DNA of 64,000 nucleotides from Dyadobacter luticola (GCF_005860805.1 NZ_VCEJ01000004.1:1116001-1180000); one strand, 5' to 3'; numbered from the stretch's first letter, positions 17,897 to 26,409 are shown. A program made the numbers and translations. Notes: generated by a model not told the origin, from the sequence alone.

Positions 17897-19972
17897 ATGA
17901 AAAACCGGCTGCTGCTGTTTCTGATTCTTATTGCCATCCAATCATTCGCCCAAATACCAGTCGATCTGAAAGGATTTGACAAAAACAAAGGAGTGAAAGC
18001 GGTTGTGAACAATAAAGAATTGCAGCTCGAATGGCCGGTCGGGAATGCGGAGATAGGAAAAGTAGCTATCGATTTGAGTAAAGGCCAGCCTGTGGTTGGC
18101 AGTTTGCAAATTGGAACAACTGGAAAACTCAAAACCATCGCAGCGGATCTGGATCCGGCGATCATTCTCACAGTCGGTAAACGTGATTTAGTTTCTCAAA
18201 ACGGCTGGAACATTTTCTTTGACAAAACCGCTTATTTACCGTACAAAACATACACCGTCGCGCTGGAAAAAAGCGGCGTGAAAGTGGTTACCTCTGGTTC
18301 TCAGACTGAAATCAGCATTGCAGGAGCTACTGCCGGCCCTTTTGCCGGTTACGTTAACATTACGCTTTTTAATGGCAGTCCGCTCATGAATGTGGCGGCG
18401 GTGATGTCGACCAATGTGGACTCGCTGGCGGTAATTTATGATGCGGGTTTGGTGAGTAAGCAAAATCCCTGGGAGAAGCTTTTCTGGTCAGACACGGATA
18501 ATTATGTACACAGTAGTCTGGTTTCTCAAACCGATAACGCGGCATCAAAAGCCGTCAAATACCGCACGATTATTGGTGAAAGCAAGGAAGGCAGCCTGGC
18601 TGTTTTTCCCGCGCCGCACCAGTTTTTTTATCCGCTTGATAACTGCTATAATCTCGAACACGTTTGGGCCGGGACTAATTACCGGAAGCTGATACCTGGC
18701 TATGCGATCGGTATCCGTCATGATTTGCTCGGCGACCGGCGATGGGTACCATGGTTCAATGCGCCGCCGAATACACAGCAGCGTTTCAATTTTTTCTGCC
18801 TTTTAAGTGGTGAAAAAGATGGGAAAGTGCTAGAAAAAGTGAAGGCTTTTACGCATCAGGATACCTATGTGCCGCTGCCGGGTTACTATACCATGTCCAG
18901 CCATTTTCACCAGGAGCATGTGGATGATGTGCTCACCAAGAGACCGTTACCGGATATGCCGGGCTTTGTGAAAGCATTTAGGAACACCGGCGTCAACATT
19001 GTGCATCTGGGTGAGTTTCACGGACCGGGTAATCCGCGTGGACCGGAGGCAAAACGCTGGCCGGAGCTGAAAACATTGTTCAGCGAATGTGCGCGACTTT
19101 CGGGCGGGAATTTTTTGCTGCTGCCAGGCGAGGAGCCCAATAATTTCTTTGGCGGACATTGGATGAACGTTTTTCCAAAACCCGTTTATTGGCTGATGTC
19201 GCGGGAAAAGGACCAGCCTTTTGTGGAAGAAAATAAAGAATATGGCAAGCTGTACCGCATTGGAAATAAGGAGGAAATGCTGAAACTCCTGGAATTGGAA
19301 AATGGTCTGGCGTGGACGGCGCATGCGAGAACAAAAGGTTCGACGGGTTTTCCTGATAAATACAAGGACGAAACTTTCTATAAATCGGACCGGTTTCTTG
19401 GCGCGGCCTGGAAAGCGATGCCCGCGGATTTGTCACAACCAAAATTGGGTAAACGCGTGCTGGATCTGATGGATGACATGGCCAATTGGGGCCAGAAAAA
19501 GTACGTCATCGCCGAAGCCGATCTTTTTAGGATTGAGCCAAATTACGAGCTGTACGGACATTTGAATGTCAACTACCTGCAACTGGACCAGATGCCGCGT
19601 TTCGAAGAGGGCTGGCAGCCCGTACTGGATGCTATGCGGAACGGAAAATTTTTCGTTTCGACGGGTGAGGTGCTGCTGCCTTCTTTCAAAGTGGGGAATG
19701 TTGGATCAGGGGAAATTGCGAGAACCGATGCAAAAGGAAATGTGGAAATCAAACTGGATGCCAGGTGGACTTTCCCGCTAAACCGTGCGGAGATCATTTC
19801 CGGCGATGGTATGGAGGTTTTTCATGACGTTGTGAATTTGAATGATACCGAAGCTTTTGGCGAGAAGACATTTACTTTTACCAAAAATATGAAAGGTAGA
19901 AAATGGGTGCGCGTAGAGGTTTGGGATGTGGCCGCAAATGGTGCTTTTACCCAGATTGTCTGGCTGGAATGA
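17897..19972 (+). CDS. Exported PHP-like putative metallohydrolase
   Basis: A 691-residue protein with a clear signal peptide (MKNRLLLFLILIAIQSFAQ). The ATG at 17897 is chosen because the in-frame start at 17831 lies inside the epimerase gene. The first 310 residues look like beta-sandwich domains. The second half carries a His/Glu-rich series, SSHFHQEHVDD, HLGEFHG, PGEEPNNFFGGHWMN and WTAHAR, in the order and spacing expected of a PHP-type (CehA/McbA-like) metal site. The C-terminus is another beta domain. I do not recognise a characterised homologue. Its place among sugar enzymes suggests a hydrolase or esterase acting on a glycan or its substituents, but this is inference. Confidence 0.65.
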   Translation: MKNRLLLFLILIAIQSFAQIPVDLKGFDKNKGVKAVVNNKELQLEWPVGNAEIGKVAIDLSKGQPVVGSLQIGTTGKLKTIAADLDPAIILTVGKRDLVSQNGWNIFFDKTAYLPYKTYTVALEKSGVKVVTSGSQTEISIAGATAGPFAGYVNITLFNGSPLMNVAAVMSTNVDSLAVIYDAGLVSKQNPWEKLFWSDTDNYVHSSLVSQTDNAASKAVKYRTIIGESKEGSLAVFPAPHQFFYPLDNCYNLEHVWAGTNYRKLIPGYAIGIRHDLLGDRRWVPWFNAPPNTQQRFNFFCLLSGEKDGKVLEKVKAFTHQDTYVPLPGYYTMSSHFHQEHVDDVLTKRPLPDMPGFVKAFRNTGVNIVHLGEFHGPGNPRGPEAKRWPELKTLFSECARLSGGNFLLLPGEEPNNFFGGHWMNVFPKPVYWLMSREKDQPFVEENKEYGKLYRIGNKEEMLKLLELENGLAWTAHARTKGSTGFPDKYKDETFYKSDRFLGAAWKAMPADLSQPKLGKRVLDLMDDMANWGQKKYVIAEADLFRIEPNYELYGHLNVNYLQLDQMPRFEEGWQPVLDAMRNGKFFVSTGEVLLPSFKVGNVGSGEIARTDAKGNVEIKLDARWTFPLNRAEIISGDGMEVFHDVVNLNDTEAFGEKTFTFTKNMKGRKWVRVEVWDVAANGAFTQIVWLE

Positions 19973-19999
19973 TGTCGGTTTTATAAAAATGCATTTAAG

Positions 20000-21058
20000 A
20001 TGAACATGAAGATATACTTTTCCCTGCTGGCTGCGCTGGCTTTCACCGTCCCGGCGTCTTGTCAAACAGCGGAGACGCCAAGAGTTAGTCAGGACGGGAA
20101 ATACCAAAACCCCGTTTTTGAACCAATTCTGGCCGATCCGACAGTCGTGAAGGCGGACGACGGTTACTTTTATGCCTATGGCACGATGGATAACTGGGGC
20201 GACGGCAAGGGTGCACATTTGATCCCGATTGTTCGCTCCAAAGATCTGGTACACTGGACTTACGAGAAAGATGCATTTCTGGAAAAACCGGCCTGGAAAG
20301 AAAAAGGCGGCATCTGGGCGCCGGAAGTAGTTCAGGTAAACGGTCAATACTATATGTATTACGCCTACTCCACCTGGGGCGACCCGAATCCGGGTGTCGG
20401 ACTGGCGATTGCAGACAATCCGGAAGGGCCTTTTAAGGACCAGGGAAAGTTATTTTTGAGTGCAGAAGTGGATGTGCCTAATTCCATTGATCCGTTTTAT
20501 GCCGAGGTAGATGGTAAAAAATACATTTTCTGGGGCAGTTTCAGCAATGCCCCGACACAGGGAACATTTGCGCTGGAACTGGCGGAGGATGGAAAATCGG
20601 TGAAAGATTTGACTAAAAAAGTGAAAGTAGCGGCTGGGGATTTTGAAGCAGTGATGATCCAGAAAAAAGGCGATTACTATTATTTTTTCGGGTCAAAGGA
20701 AAGCTGCTGCGAGGGTGCGAACAGTAAGTACAATGTGCGGGTAGGCCGCTCGAAAGACATTTTGGGGCCTTATCTTGATAAAAATGGCAAGGATTTGCGC
20801 GAACGCGGCACAGGTACCGTACTGGTCCATCCCAGTGCCAAATATGCAGGCCCAGGGCATAATTCCAGGTTTTTTACCGATGCTAATGGTACAGATTGGC
20901 TGCTTTATCATGCGATTGATAGGACCCAACCCACGGTTTCGACCGGGGCGAATCGGCGGGTTTTAATGTTGGATAAACTGACCTGGAATGACGGCTGGCC
21001 GGAAATTTTGAACGCCGAACCAAGTATAGAACCGACGGTTGCACCTCTTTTCAAATAG
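20000..21058 (+). CDS. Glycoside hydrolase family 43 protein
   Basis: A 352-residue exported five-bladed propeller enzyme; the N-terminus ends at PASC and may be lipid-anchored at Cys21. GH43 members remove or cut arabinofuranosyl, xylosyl or galactosyl units. The three expected acidic residues are visible: general base Asp46 (ILADPTVV), pKa modulator Asp164 (NSIDPFY) and general acid Glu216 (GDFEAVMI). Other hallmarks are DGYFYAYGT, SKDLVHWTY and GIWAPEV. The subfamily, and so the choice between arabinanase, arabinofuranosidase and xylosidase, cannot be settled by eye. It sits between the PHP-like gene and GH5. Confidence 0.9.
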   Translation: MNMKIYFSLLAALAFTVPASCQTAETPRVSQDGKYQNPVFEPILADPTVVKADDGYFYAYGTMDNWGDGKGAHLIPIVRSKDLVHWTYEKDAFLEKPAWKEKGGIWAPEVVQVNGQYYMYYAYSTWGDPNPGVGLAIADNPEGPFKDQGKLFLSAEVDVPNSIDPFYAEVDGKKYIFWGSFSNAPTQGTFALELAEDGKSVKDLTKKVKVAAGDFEAVMIQKKGDYYYFFGSKESCCEGANSKYNVRVGRSKDILGPYLDKNGKDLRERGTGTVLVHPSAKYAGPGHNSRFFTDANGTDWLLYHAIDRTQPTVSTGANRRVLMLDKLTWNDGWPEILNAEPSIEPTVAPLFK

Positions 21059-21082
21059 TTTTAATTAAAAATCCTTTATTGA

Positions 21083-22252
21083 ATGAAATTCTTAAAGACA
21101 TCGATTTGGGCAATTCTGATCTGCCTTTCTTTCCAGCAATGCAACAAGAAAGCAGAGGAAAAAAAGGAAGAGACTCCCGCGAAGGAAGAAGCCGCCACCA
21201 CCGGTCGCGAGATCTGGACCAAAGAACAAGCCAAGGAATGGTATGCCAAACAAGGCTGGCTGGTAGGAGCAGATTTCCTGCCGAGCACGGCGATTAATCA
21301 GCTTGAAATGTTCCAGGAGGCATCTTTCGACACCGCTACCATTGATAAAGAACTTGGCTGGGCGCAAAATATTGGCATGAATACCATGCGTGTTTACCTG
21401 CACGATTTGTTGTTTCAGCAAGATTCGGCGGGTTTTATTAAAAGGTTGAATGTGTTTCTGGACATAACCAAAAAACATAACATTAAGCCGGTGCTTGTAT
21501 TGTTCGATTCCTGCTGGGACCCGTTCCCGAAACTTGGCAAGCAACGCGATCCGAAACCGGGCGTGCATAACTCGGGCTGGGTACAAAGTCCTGGTTTTGA
21601 GGGGTTGAAAGACAGTACGCAATATCCTCGTCTGGAAAGATATGTGAAAGGTACCGTCGCTGCACTGGCGAATGACGACCGTATTTTGGCGTGGGATATC
21701 TGGAACGAGCCGGACAATCCGAATACAAGCTCTTACGGAAAGGTGGAATTGCCGAACAAAGTGGATTACGTGATTCCTTTGCTGACCAAATCTTTTGCCT
21801 GGGCAAGATCGGTAAATCCTTCACAGCCACTTACTTCGGGTGTTTGGGCAGGCAACTGGGAAACGCATGAGACGTTGAAGCCAGTGGAAAAAGTAATGAT
21901 CGACCAATCCGATATCATCACTTTCCACAACTATGAAGGCCCGGAAAGTTTCGAAAAAGCGATCAAACAATTGCAGCGATACGACCGCCCGATCATTTGC
22001 ACCGAATATATGTCCCGCGGAAACGGCAGTTTCTTCAAAGGCTCACTGCCCATCGCCAAGAAATACAATGTCGGCGCGATCAACTGGGGTTTGGTTGACG
22101 GAAAATCCCAAACAATTTATCCCTGGGACAGCTGGAAAAAGACTTATACCAAGGAGCCGGATTTGTGGTTCCATGACATTTTCCGCAAAGACGGCACGCC
22201 GTATAAGAAGGATGAAGTGGAGTTGATAAAGAATTTGACGGCTGCGAAGTAG
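21083..22252 (+). CDS. GH5-like (cellulase fold) glycoside hydrolase, lipoprotein
   Basis: A 389-residue (beta/alpha)8 glycosidase, probably lipid-anchored (SFQQC, Cys20, followed by a Lys/Glu-rich linker). The acid/base is in DIWNEPD (Glu209) and the nucleophile in IICTEYM (Glu308), the GH-A clan arrangement. Other barrel strands show NTMRVYLHDLL, KPVLVLFDSCW and IITFHNYEG. Related proteins are usually annotated 'cellulase family glycosylhydrolase'; substrates in the family range from glucans to mannans and are not set by what I can see. This is the last gene of the long operon, and a strong terminator follows 10 bases after the stop. Confidence 0.88.
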   Translation: MKFLKTSIWAILICLSFQQCNKKAEEKKEETPAKEEAATTGREIWTKEQAKEWYAKQGWLVGADFLPSTAINQLEMFQEASFDTATIDKELGWAQNIGMNTMRVYLHDLLFQQDSAGFIKRLNVFLDITKKHNIKPVLVLFDSCWDPFPKLGKQRDPKPGVHNSGWVQSPGFEGLKDSTQYPRLERYVKGTVAALANDDRILAWDIWNEPDNPNTSSYGKVELPNKVDYVIPLLTKSFAWARSVNPSQPLTSGVWAGNWETHETLKPVEKVMIDQSDIITFHNYEGPESFEKAIKQLQRYDRPIICTEYMSRGNGSFFKGSLPIAKKYNVGAINWGLVDGKSQTIYPWDSWKKTYTKEPDLWFHDIFRKDGTPYKKDEVELIKNLTAAK

Positions 22253-22262
22253 GTAGCCTGTA

Positions 22263-22310
22263 AAATGAAATCGCCCGGTGCCAAAATGGTGCCGGGCGAT
22301 TTCATTTTTA
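22263..22310. terminator. Strong, probably bidirectional terminator
   Basis: A 21-base stem (AAATGAAATCGCCCGG... pairing with ...CCGGGCGATTTCATTT, with two G-T pairs) over a short AAA-type loop, with T-rich ends on both strands. It ends the SusCD/ThuA/GH operon on the plus strand and the DUF6934 pair on the minus strand. Confidence 0.9.
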
Positions 22311-22321
22311 TATGTTGAATG

Positions 22322-22486
22322 TCAATTCTTTTTCTCAATCTTATGGAGCTGATGCCCGAAGCGATCAAGGAACGCCAGAAGATCGGCATTCTTGGCTAGG
22401 ACAGCTTTTTCAGCAGCAAGGTATTCCTTACTTCTATTCTCTTTTTTTGCTGTCTTTTTTAGTGGGACCTCTGTTAGTGTTGCCAT
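22322..22486 (-). CDS. Small 54-residue protein downstream of DUF6934
   Basis: An open frame from ATG (22486) to TGA (22322), starting 22 bases after the DUF6934 stop on the same strand and ending just before a terminator. The protein begins MATLTEVPLKKTAKKEN, is rich in Lys/Glu, and has a central helical stretch with LAKNADLLAFLDRFGHQ. No membrane segment or known domain is recognised. The tight spacing and shared terminator support a real gene translated with its neighbour. An overlapping plus-strand 60-residue frame (22312-22494) looks non-coding. Confidence 0.6.
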   Translation of the reverse strand: MATLTEVPLKKTAKKENRSKEYLAAEKAVLAKNADLLAFLDRFGHQLHKIEKKN

Positions 22487-22508
22487 ATTGTTAGTCGTTT
22501 AATCAAAA

Positions 22509-22949
22509 TTAAATATTTTTTCGAGAAATCATAAAGAAGTCGTACTCACCTTTTGGAGAGAAAATTTCAACCCCATCCTGATTTCCGCCGTGAATCACAT
22601 AGCGGTCTGAAAGTTGGTTCAATTCTCTGGAAATGACCATTTTGTATAGTCTTGTTCTCGAAGGACTACTACCGTAGAATGCTACAACAGTTTGCGGATT
22701 AAAATTCAAAAATATTCTTATTGATTGCATGACCGTGGCCAGGATCTTATTTCGGTCTCCGTTATCATCTATGGAATGAACATCCAAATCGCCGTTTTCC
22801 AAGGGATTTCCCAAGGTTAATGTAACAACAAAAGGATCTCTTGTAGTGAAGTAGACAATGCGTTTGGGGATGTTTTCCTTACCAACACTCACAAAATCAA
22901 AGCGGTGGGCTTCGTCAAGAATAGTAAACTCGTAGAATGGTTCGTTCAT
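22509..22949 (-). CDS. DUF6934 family protein
   Basis: A 146-residue, probably cytoplasmic protein. It matches my memory of DUF6934 proteins, which are widespread, often multi-copy and uncharacterised in Bacteroidota. Family features are KRIVYFTTRDPFVVTLTLGNP, NKILATVMQSIRIFLNFNP and the GSSPSRTRLYKMVIS motif. It has no signal peptide. It stands alone against the direction of the neighbouring operons with the 54-residue gene behind it, a layout typical of small mobile two-gene cassettes. Function is unknown. Confidence 0.75.
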   Translation of the reverse strand: MNEPFYEFTILDEAHRFDFVSVGKENIPKRIVYFTTRDPFVVTLTLGNPLENGDLDVHSIDDNGDRNKILATVMQSIRIFLNFNPQTVVAFYGSSPSRTRLYKMVISRELNQLSDRYVIHGGNQDGVEIFSPKGEYDFFMISRKNI

Positions 22950-23070
22950 TTTTTGGAGGGTAGTGTGTGAGATTTGCGCAATGTTAGCAAAAAGAAATCA
23001 AACCGAAATCACCGTTAATTAATAACTTGACCGACAGAAATCGACCTATTCATTAACCTGCTCATACTGA

Positions 23071-24594
23071 ATGTTCCTGCGAATTTTACTGCTGGCGATG
23101 CTGCTACCGGCCATTGTTTTTGGTCAGAAGAAAGGACAAAAGCCTAATGTTATTTTTATTTATGCGGATGACGTGGGTTATGGCGACCTGAGTTCTTACG
23201 GCGCAACCAAGATCAAAACGCCCAACATTGATCGGCTGGCGAAGGAGGGTATTCGTTTCACTAATGCGCATGCCACGTCGGCGACTTGTACGCCTTCGCG
23301 CTTTGCTTTGATGACAGGCAAATATCCCTGGCGGCAAAAAGGTACTGGCGTGCTTCCGGGAGATGCTTCGCTGATCATTCCGACGGAGCGGCTGACTTTG
23401 CCCAAAGTTTTTAAACAAGCAGGCTACAAAACGGCATCGGTCGGAAAGTGGCACCTCGGGCTGGGAGAAACTAATAAGACGATTAATTGGAACAGCCCGA
23501 TCACCAAAGGCCCCAATGAAGTGGGCTTTGATTACGCCTATTTCTTCCCTGCCACTTCTGATCGTGTACCGACGGTTTTTGTGGAAAATCATGATGTGCA
23601 GGACCTGGATAAAAACGATCCGATTGAAGTTGATTATGCGAAAAGGATTGGAAATGAGCCGACTGGAAAAGAAAACCCGGAGCTTTTGAAATTGCCTGCG
23701 TCGCCGGATCATGGGCATAACAATACGATTGTCAATGGAATCGGGCGAATTGGCTGGATGACGGGCGGGAAGCAGGCGCGCTGGACTGATGAGGAAATCG
23801 CGCATGTTTTTCTTTCCAAAGCGGAACAGTTTATTGAAGAGAATAGGGCTGATCCTTTCTTCCTGTATTTTTCTTTGAATGACATTCACGTGCCACGAAT
23901 GCCGAGCACGCAGTTTAAAGGCAAAAGTCAGATGGGCTTGCGCGGCGATGTGATCCTGCAAATGGATTGGACAGTTGGCGAGATTTTGAAAAAGCTGGAT
24001 GAACTGAAAATTTCAGAAAATACATTAGTTATTTTTTCCAGCGACAATGGACCTGTACTGGATGATGGATATGCGGATCGAGCCGTTGAACTTTCCAAAG
24101 GGCATAGTGCTGCCGGGCCGCTTCGTGGCGGGAAATACAGCGCTTTTGAAGGTGGTACCCGGGTGCCTTGGCTGGCCCGCTGGCCGCAGACCATCAAGCC
24201 TGGAACTGTATCGGACGCACTGGTTTGTCAGATTGATCTCATCGCATCATTTGCCGGTTTTTTCCTTCAAAAAGTGGATTTCGAGGATGCGGTTGACAGT
24301 TTTAATACCATCGATGCATTGCTTGGTAAAACAAAAACCGGACGTGAATATCTGATTAAGCAAGGTGGTGCTTTGTCACTTACACGGGGAGGCTGGAAGT
24401 ATATTGAGCCGCGCGAAGGAAAGGCAATCCAGGAGCTGACCAATACAGAAACCGGCAATAATCCGAAGCCGCAATTGTATGATTTGAGTAAGGATATTGG
24501 TGAAAAGACGAATGTGGCCGATAAATATCCGGCAAAAGTGAAGGCGATGGCGGCTGAGTTGGAGAAGATCCGGGGGGCTGGGCGTAGCAAATAA
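23071..24594 (+). CDS. Sulfatase (formylglycine-dependent, type I)
   Basis: A 507-residue exported sulfatase (signal MFLRILLLAMLLPAIVFG). It hydrolyses sulfate esters, probably from a sulfated glycan. The calcium-binding pair Asp33-Asp34 (YADDVGYGD) and the sulfatase signature CTPSR at Cys73 are intact; the Cys is the residue oxidised to formylglycine by a separate maturase, not present here. Further hallmarks are GKWHLG, DIHVPR and SSDNGP. It is on the plus strand, 121 bases after the start of the divergent DUF6934 gene. It might cooperate with the upstream glycan locus or act alone. Confidence 0.93.
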   Translation: MFLRILLLAMLLPAIVFGQKKGQKPNVIFIYADDVGYGDLSSYGATKIKTPNIDRLAKEGIRFTNAHATSATCTPSRFALMTGKYPWRQKGTGVLPGDASLIIPTERLTLPKVFKQAGYKTASVGKWHLGLGETNKTINWNSPITKGPNEVGFDYAYFFPATSDRVPTVFVENHDVQDLDKNDPIEVDYAKRIGNEPTGKENPELLKLPASPDHGHNNTIVNGIGRIGWMTGGKQARWTDEEIAHVFLSKAEQFIEENRADPFFLYFSLNDIHVPRMPSTQFKGKSQMGLRGDVILQMDWTVGEILKKLDELKISENTLVIFSSDNGPVLDDGYADRAVELSKGHSAAGPLRGGKYSAFEGGTRVPWLARWPQTIKPGTVSDALVCQIDLIASFAGFFLQKVDFEDAVDSFNTIDALLGKTKTGREYLIKQGGALSLTRGGWKYIEPREGKAIQELTNTETGNNPKPQLYDLSKDIGEKTNVADKYPAKVKAMAAELEKIRGAGRSK

Positions 24595-24669
24595 TTAAAA
24601 AAAATATATACAATTTTTCCGTTACTAATCAAACAACCCAACGTCTAAAGCATAAACACCAATCCGTTT

Positions 24670-25701
24670 ATGCAGACTTTTTATCATTCCATCCTCACAG
24701 CAGCATTTTTCATTTGCTCCGTATTCGTCGCAAATTTCGCCAGTGCGCAGACGACCTATCTGCACCAGAATTTTGAGAAAACGACCTCCCTGATCAACCC
24801 GCAGCCGGATAGCGGCCAGTTCAGCCACGTGATCCTTACTGCTCCGGCGCTATCGTATTATAAGTTTCACAAAGGCTACTTGGAGCTAACGAGGACGAAG
24901 CAGGATTCTGCAACCGGCGGCATTATCCGGGTGCTGCGCGCCACGCCTTTTGAGCCAAATCCGGAAACGCTTATTATCCAGATCACCCTCAGCGCAGAGT
25001 CAATTCAGGGTAGTGCAGTGAATGCACTTTACTTCTATGTTGGCGAGAATTTTAATCCCGTCAATAATTCTTTTCCGGGTAACGGCTTAATGTTCAGCAA
25101 GTTTGCGATCAATTTTACAGAAAATGCATGGGTTGTCAAAGACCCGGAAACCCAAACATTAAGTCTGCCAGTAACATTAAAAAAGCCGGTAACATTGACC
25201 TGGGTGCTGAATAACTCGGCCGAGCCGCTGCCTTATCATTTGTATCAAGACAATGTTGAGCAAATTGCCGAGCCAGCCACGTACGACCTTTGGCTGGATA
25301 ATGAAATTGTGCACAAAGGCTCACCAGCCTATCCCGGCAATGCTGCGTATTCTCCAACCAAACTCTCCAATTTCGAGATCCGCTACCGGAATGGACAGGG
25401 TAGGATACACATTCATGAAATATCCATCAGGGAAGGAAAATCTGGAATCCGGGAGGAGGAGCATGTTGTGATGCCCAATCCGGTTTCGGGCAAATTATTC
25501 TTCGTTCATGCAAAAAATATCGAGCTGACCTCAATTCGATTGACGAATCAAAATGGTCAGAATATAAGTGTCAAAGCTTCAACATTGACAGAGGATAAGG
25601 TTCAAATCCAGCCGCAATCCACATTAGCCGCAGGCTTCTATATCCTCAGTTTTTTGGATAAAAATAAAAGAAAACAGTCGGTCCGGTTGGTCGTGGAATA
25701 G
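24670..25701 (+). CDS. Secreted protein with type IX (type A) sorting domain
   Basis: A 343-residue protein with a signal peptide (cleavage near FASAQ). A concanavalin-like beta domain (YLHQNFEKTTSL onward, with an IHEISIREG ending) is followed by a C-terminal sorting domain of about 75 residues: VMPNPVSGKLFF, IRLTNQNGQNI, LAAGFYILSF and a basic KQSVRLVVE end. This layout marks cargo of the Bacteroidota type IX secretion system, so the protein is probably secreted or attached to the cell surface. The function of the first domain is unknown. It lies 75 bases after the sulfatase and may share its transcript. Confidence 0.8.
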   Translation: MQTFYHSILTAAFFICSVFVANFASAQTTYLHQNFEKTTSLINPQPDSGQFSHVILTAPALSYYKFHKGYLELTRTKQDSATGGIIRVLRATPFEPNPETLIIQITLSAESIQGSAVNALYFYVGENFNPVNNSFPGNGLMFSKFAINFTENAWVVKDPETQTLSLPVTLKKPVTLTWVLNNSAEPLPYHLYQDNVEQIAEPATYDLWLDNEIVHKGSPAYPGNAAYSPTKLSNFEIRYRNGQGRIHIHEISIREGKSGIREEEHVVMPNPVSGKLFFVHAKNIELTSIRLTNQNGQNISVKASTLTEDKVQIQPQSTLAAGFYILSFLDKNKRKQSVRLVVE

Positions 25702-25757
25702 CACATTAAGATGCTGATTAGGTGCCGGTAAGTCAATGTTCGTACCGGTTAGTCGAT
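25683..25757 (+). promoter_or_regulatory. Three direct repeats, possible LytTR-type binding sites
   Basis: Copies CCGGTTGGTCGTG (25683), CCGGTAAGTCAAT (25725) and CCGGTTAGTCGAT (25745). The last two are exactly 20 bases apart and the first is 42 bases further up, close to whole helical turns. Response regulators of the LytTR class bind paired direct repeats at about 21-base spacing with ACCGTTA-like cores. The nearest downstream gene is the lipocalin-like lipoprotein (start 25826). The first copy overlaps the end of the preceding gene and may be chance. Confidence 0.4.
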
Positions 25758-25825
25758 AGTTTGCTGGACTAGCGGGACGGCGGAGCTACTTTCGGCATTA
25801 TTCACAAAAAACAGATTCAATTATC

Positions 25826-26299
25826 ATGAAAAAGTCACCCCTAAAAAGCCTCACCAATTACCTTTTAATGTTTGCGCTCGTTGCCGGAATTTTTGCTTGT
25901 AGCAAGGACTCCGACGATCCGACACCACAGCCGGACAGCGTGGAAGGAAAGTGGAAAATTTCTGCCATCACAGTTGACCCCGCTCAAAATGGTATCACCG
26001 ATTTTCTGGCTTTTTTGGAAGCAGCAACCGGGAATAAGTGCCTTTCCAGCATTGTATTTGACTTTAAATCAAACGGTACCATCGACGGAACCGTGCCTGC
26101 CGGCTGTACCGACGAAGGCGATGATATCGTGGACGATAAATCAACCTGGAAAGTGATCGGTAATAAAATCCAGCTCACCGACGGCACAGATGTTAGCGAA
26201 TATGACTTGACAGTGACTAAAACGGAGATGAGATGGTCACAAATGCAAACAGACAATGGTGTGAGTTATAAACTGACGCTCGTCTTCAAAAAACCATAA
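25826..26299 (+). CDS. Lipocalin-like lipoprotein
   Basis: A 157-residue lipoprotein (signal with lipobox GIFAC, Cys25, then an Asp-rich linker SKDSDDPTPQ). The rest resembles the lipocalin-like domain common in Bacteroidota: VEGKWKISAIT near the start, strands with SIVFDFKSNGTI, STWKVIGNKIQLTD, and a closing YKLTLVFKK. Such proteins may bind a small hydrophobic ligand, but none is known for this type. It is a single-gene unit with its own upstream repeats and a terminator behind it. Confidence 0.75.
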   Translation: MKKSPLKSLTNYLLMFALVAGIFACSKDSDDPTPQPDSVEGKWKISAITVDPAQNGITDFLAFLEAATGNKCLSSIVFDFKSNGTIDGTVPAGCTDEGDDIVDDKSTWKVIGNKIQLTDGTDVSEYDLTVTKTEMRWSQMQTDNGVSYKLTLVFKKP

Positions 26300-26341
26300 C
26301 GCATCAGAACATTCTCCTGAAATTTTCCTACCTTTCGAATT

Positions 26342-26369
26342 AAATAGCCGGTCTTTTGTCCGGCTATTT
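26342..26369 (+). terminator. Hairpin terminator after the lipocalin-like gene
   Basis: AAATAGCCGG/CCGGCTATTT, ten perfect pairs around an eight-base loop, 42 bases after the stop. The T run is short, so termination strength is uncertain. A TTG codon at 26356, in frame with the MFS gene, lies inside the loop and is not a credible start. Confidence 0.65.
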
Positions 26370-26409
26370 GCATATTATTACAACATTTCCTGAAACCCGT
26401 TATTTTCAA

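Noticed and set aside
22312..22494. A 60-codon plus-strand frame with a hydrophobic end
   Set aside because: It overlaps the better supported minus-strand 54-codon gene and begins right after a terminator; the hydrophobic end mirrors Lys/Glu codons of the other strand.
26356..26409. An N-terminal extension of the MFS gene from a TTG codon
   Set aside because: The codon lies inside a terminator loop and the extra residues resemble no MFS N-terminus.
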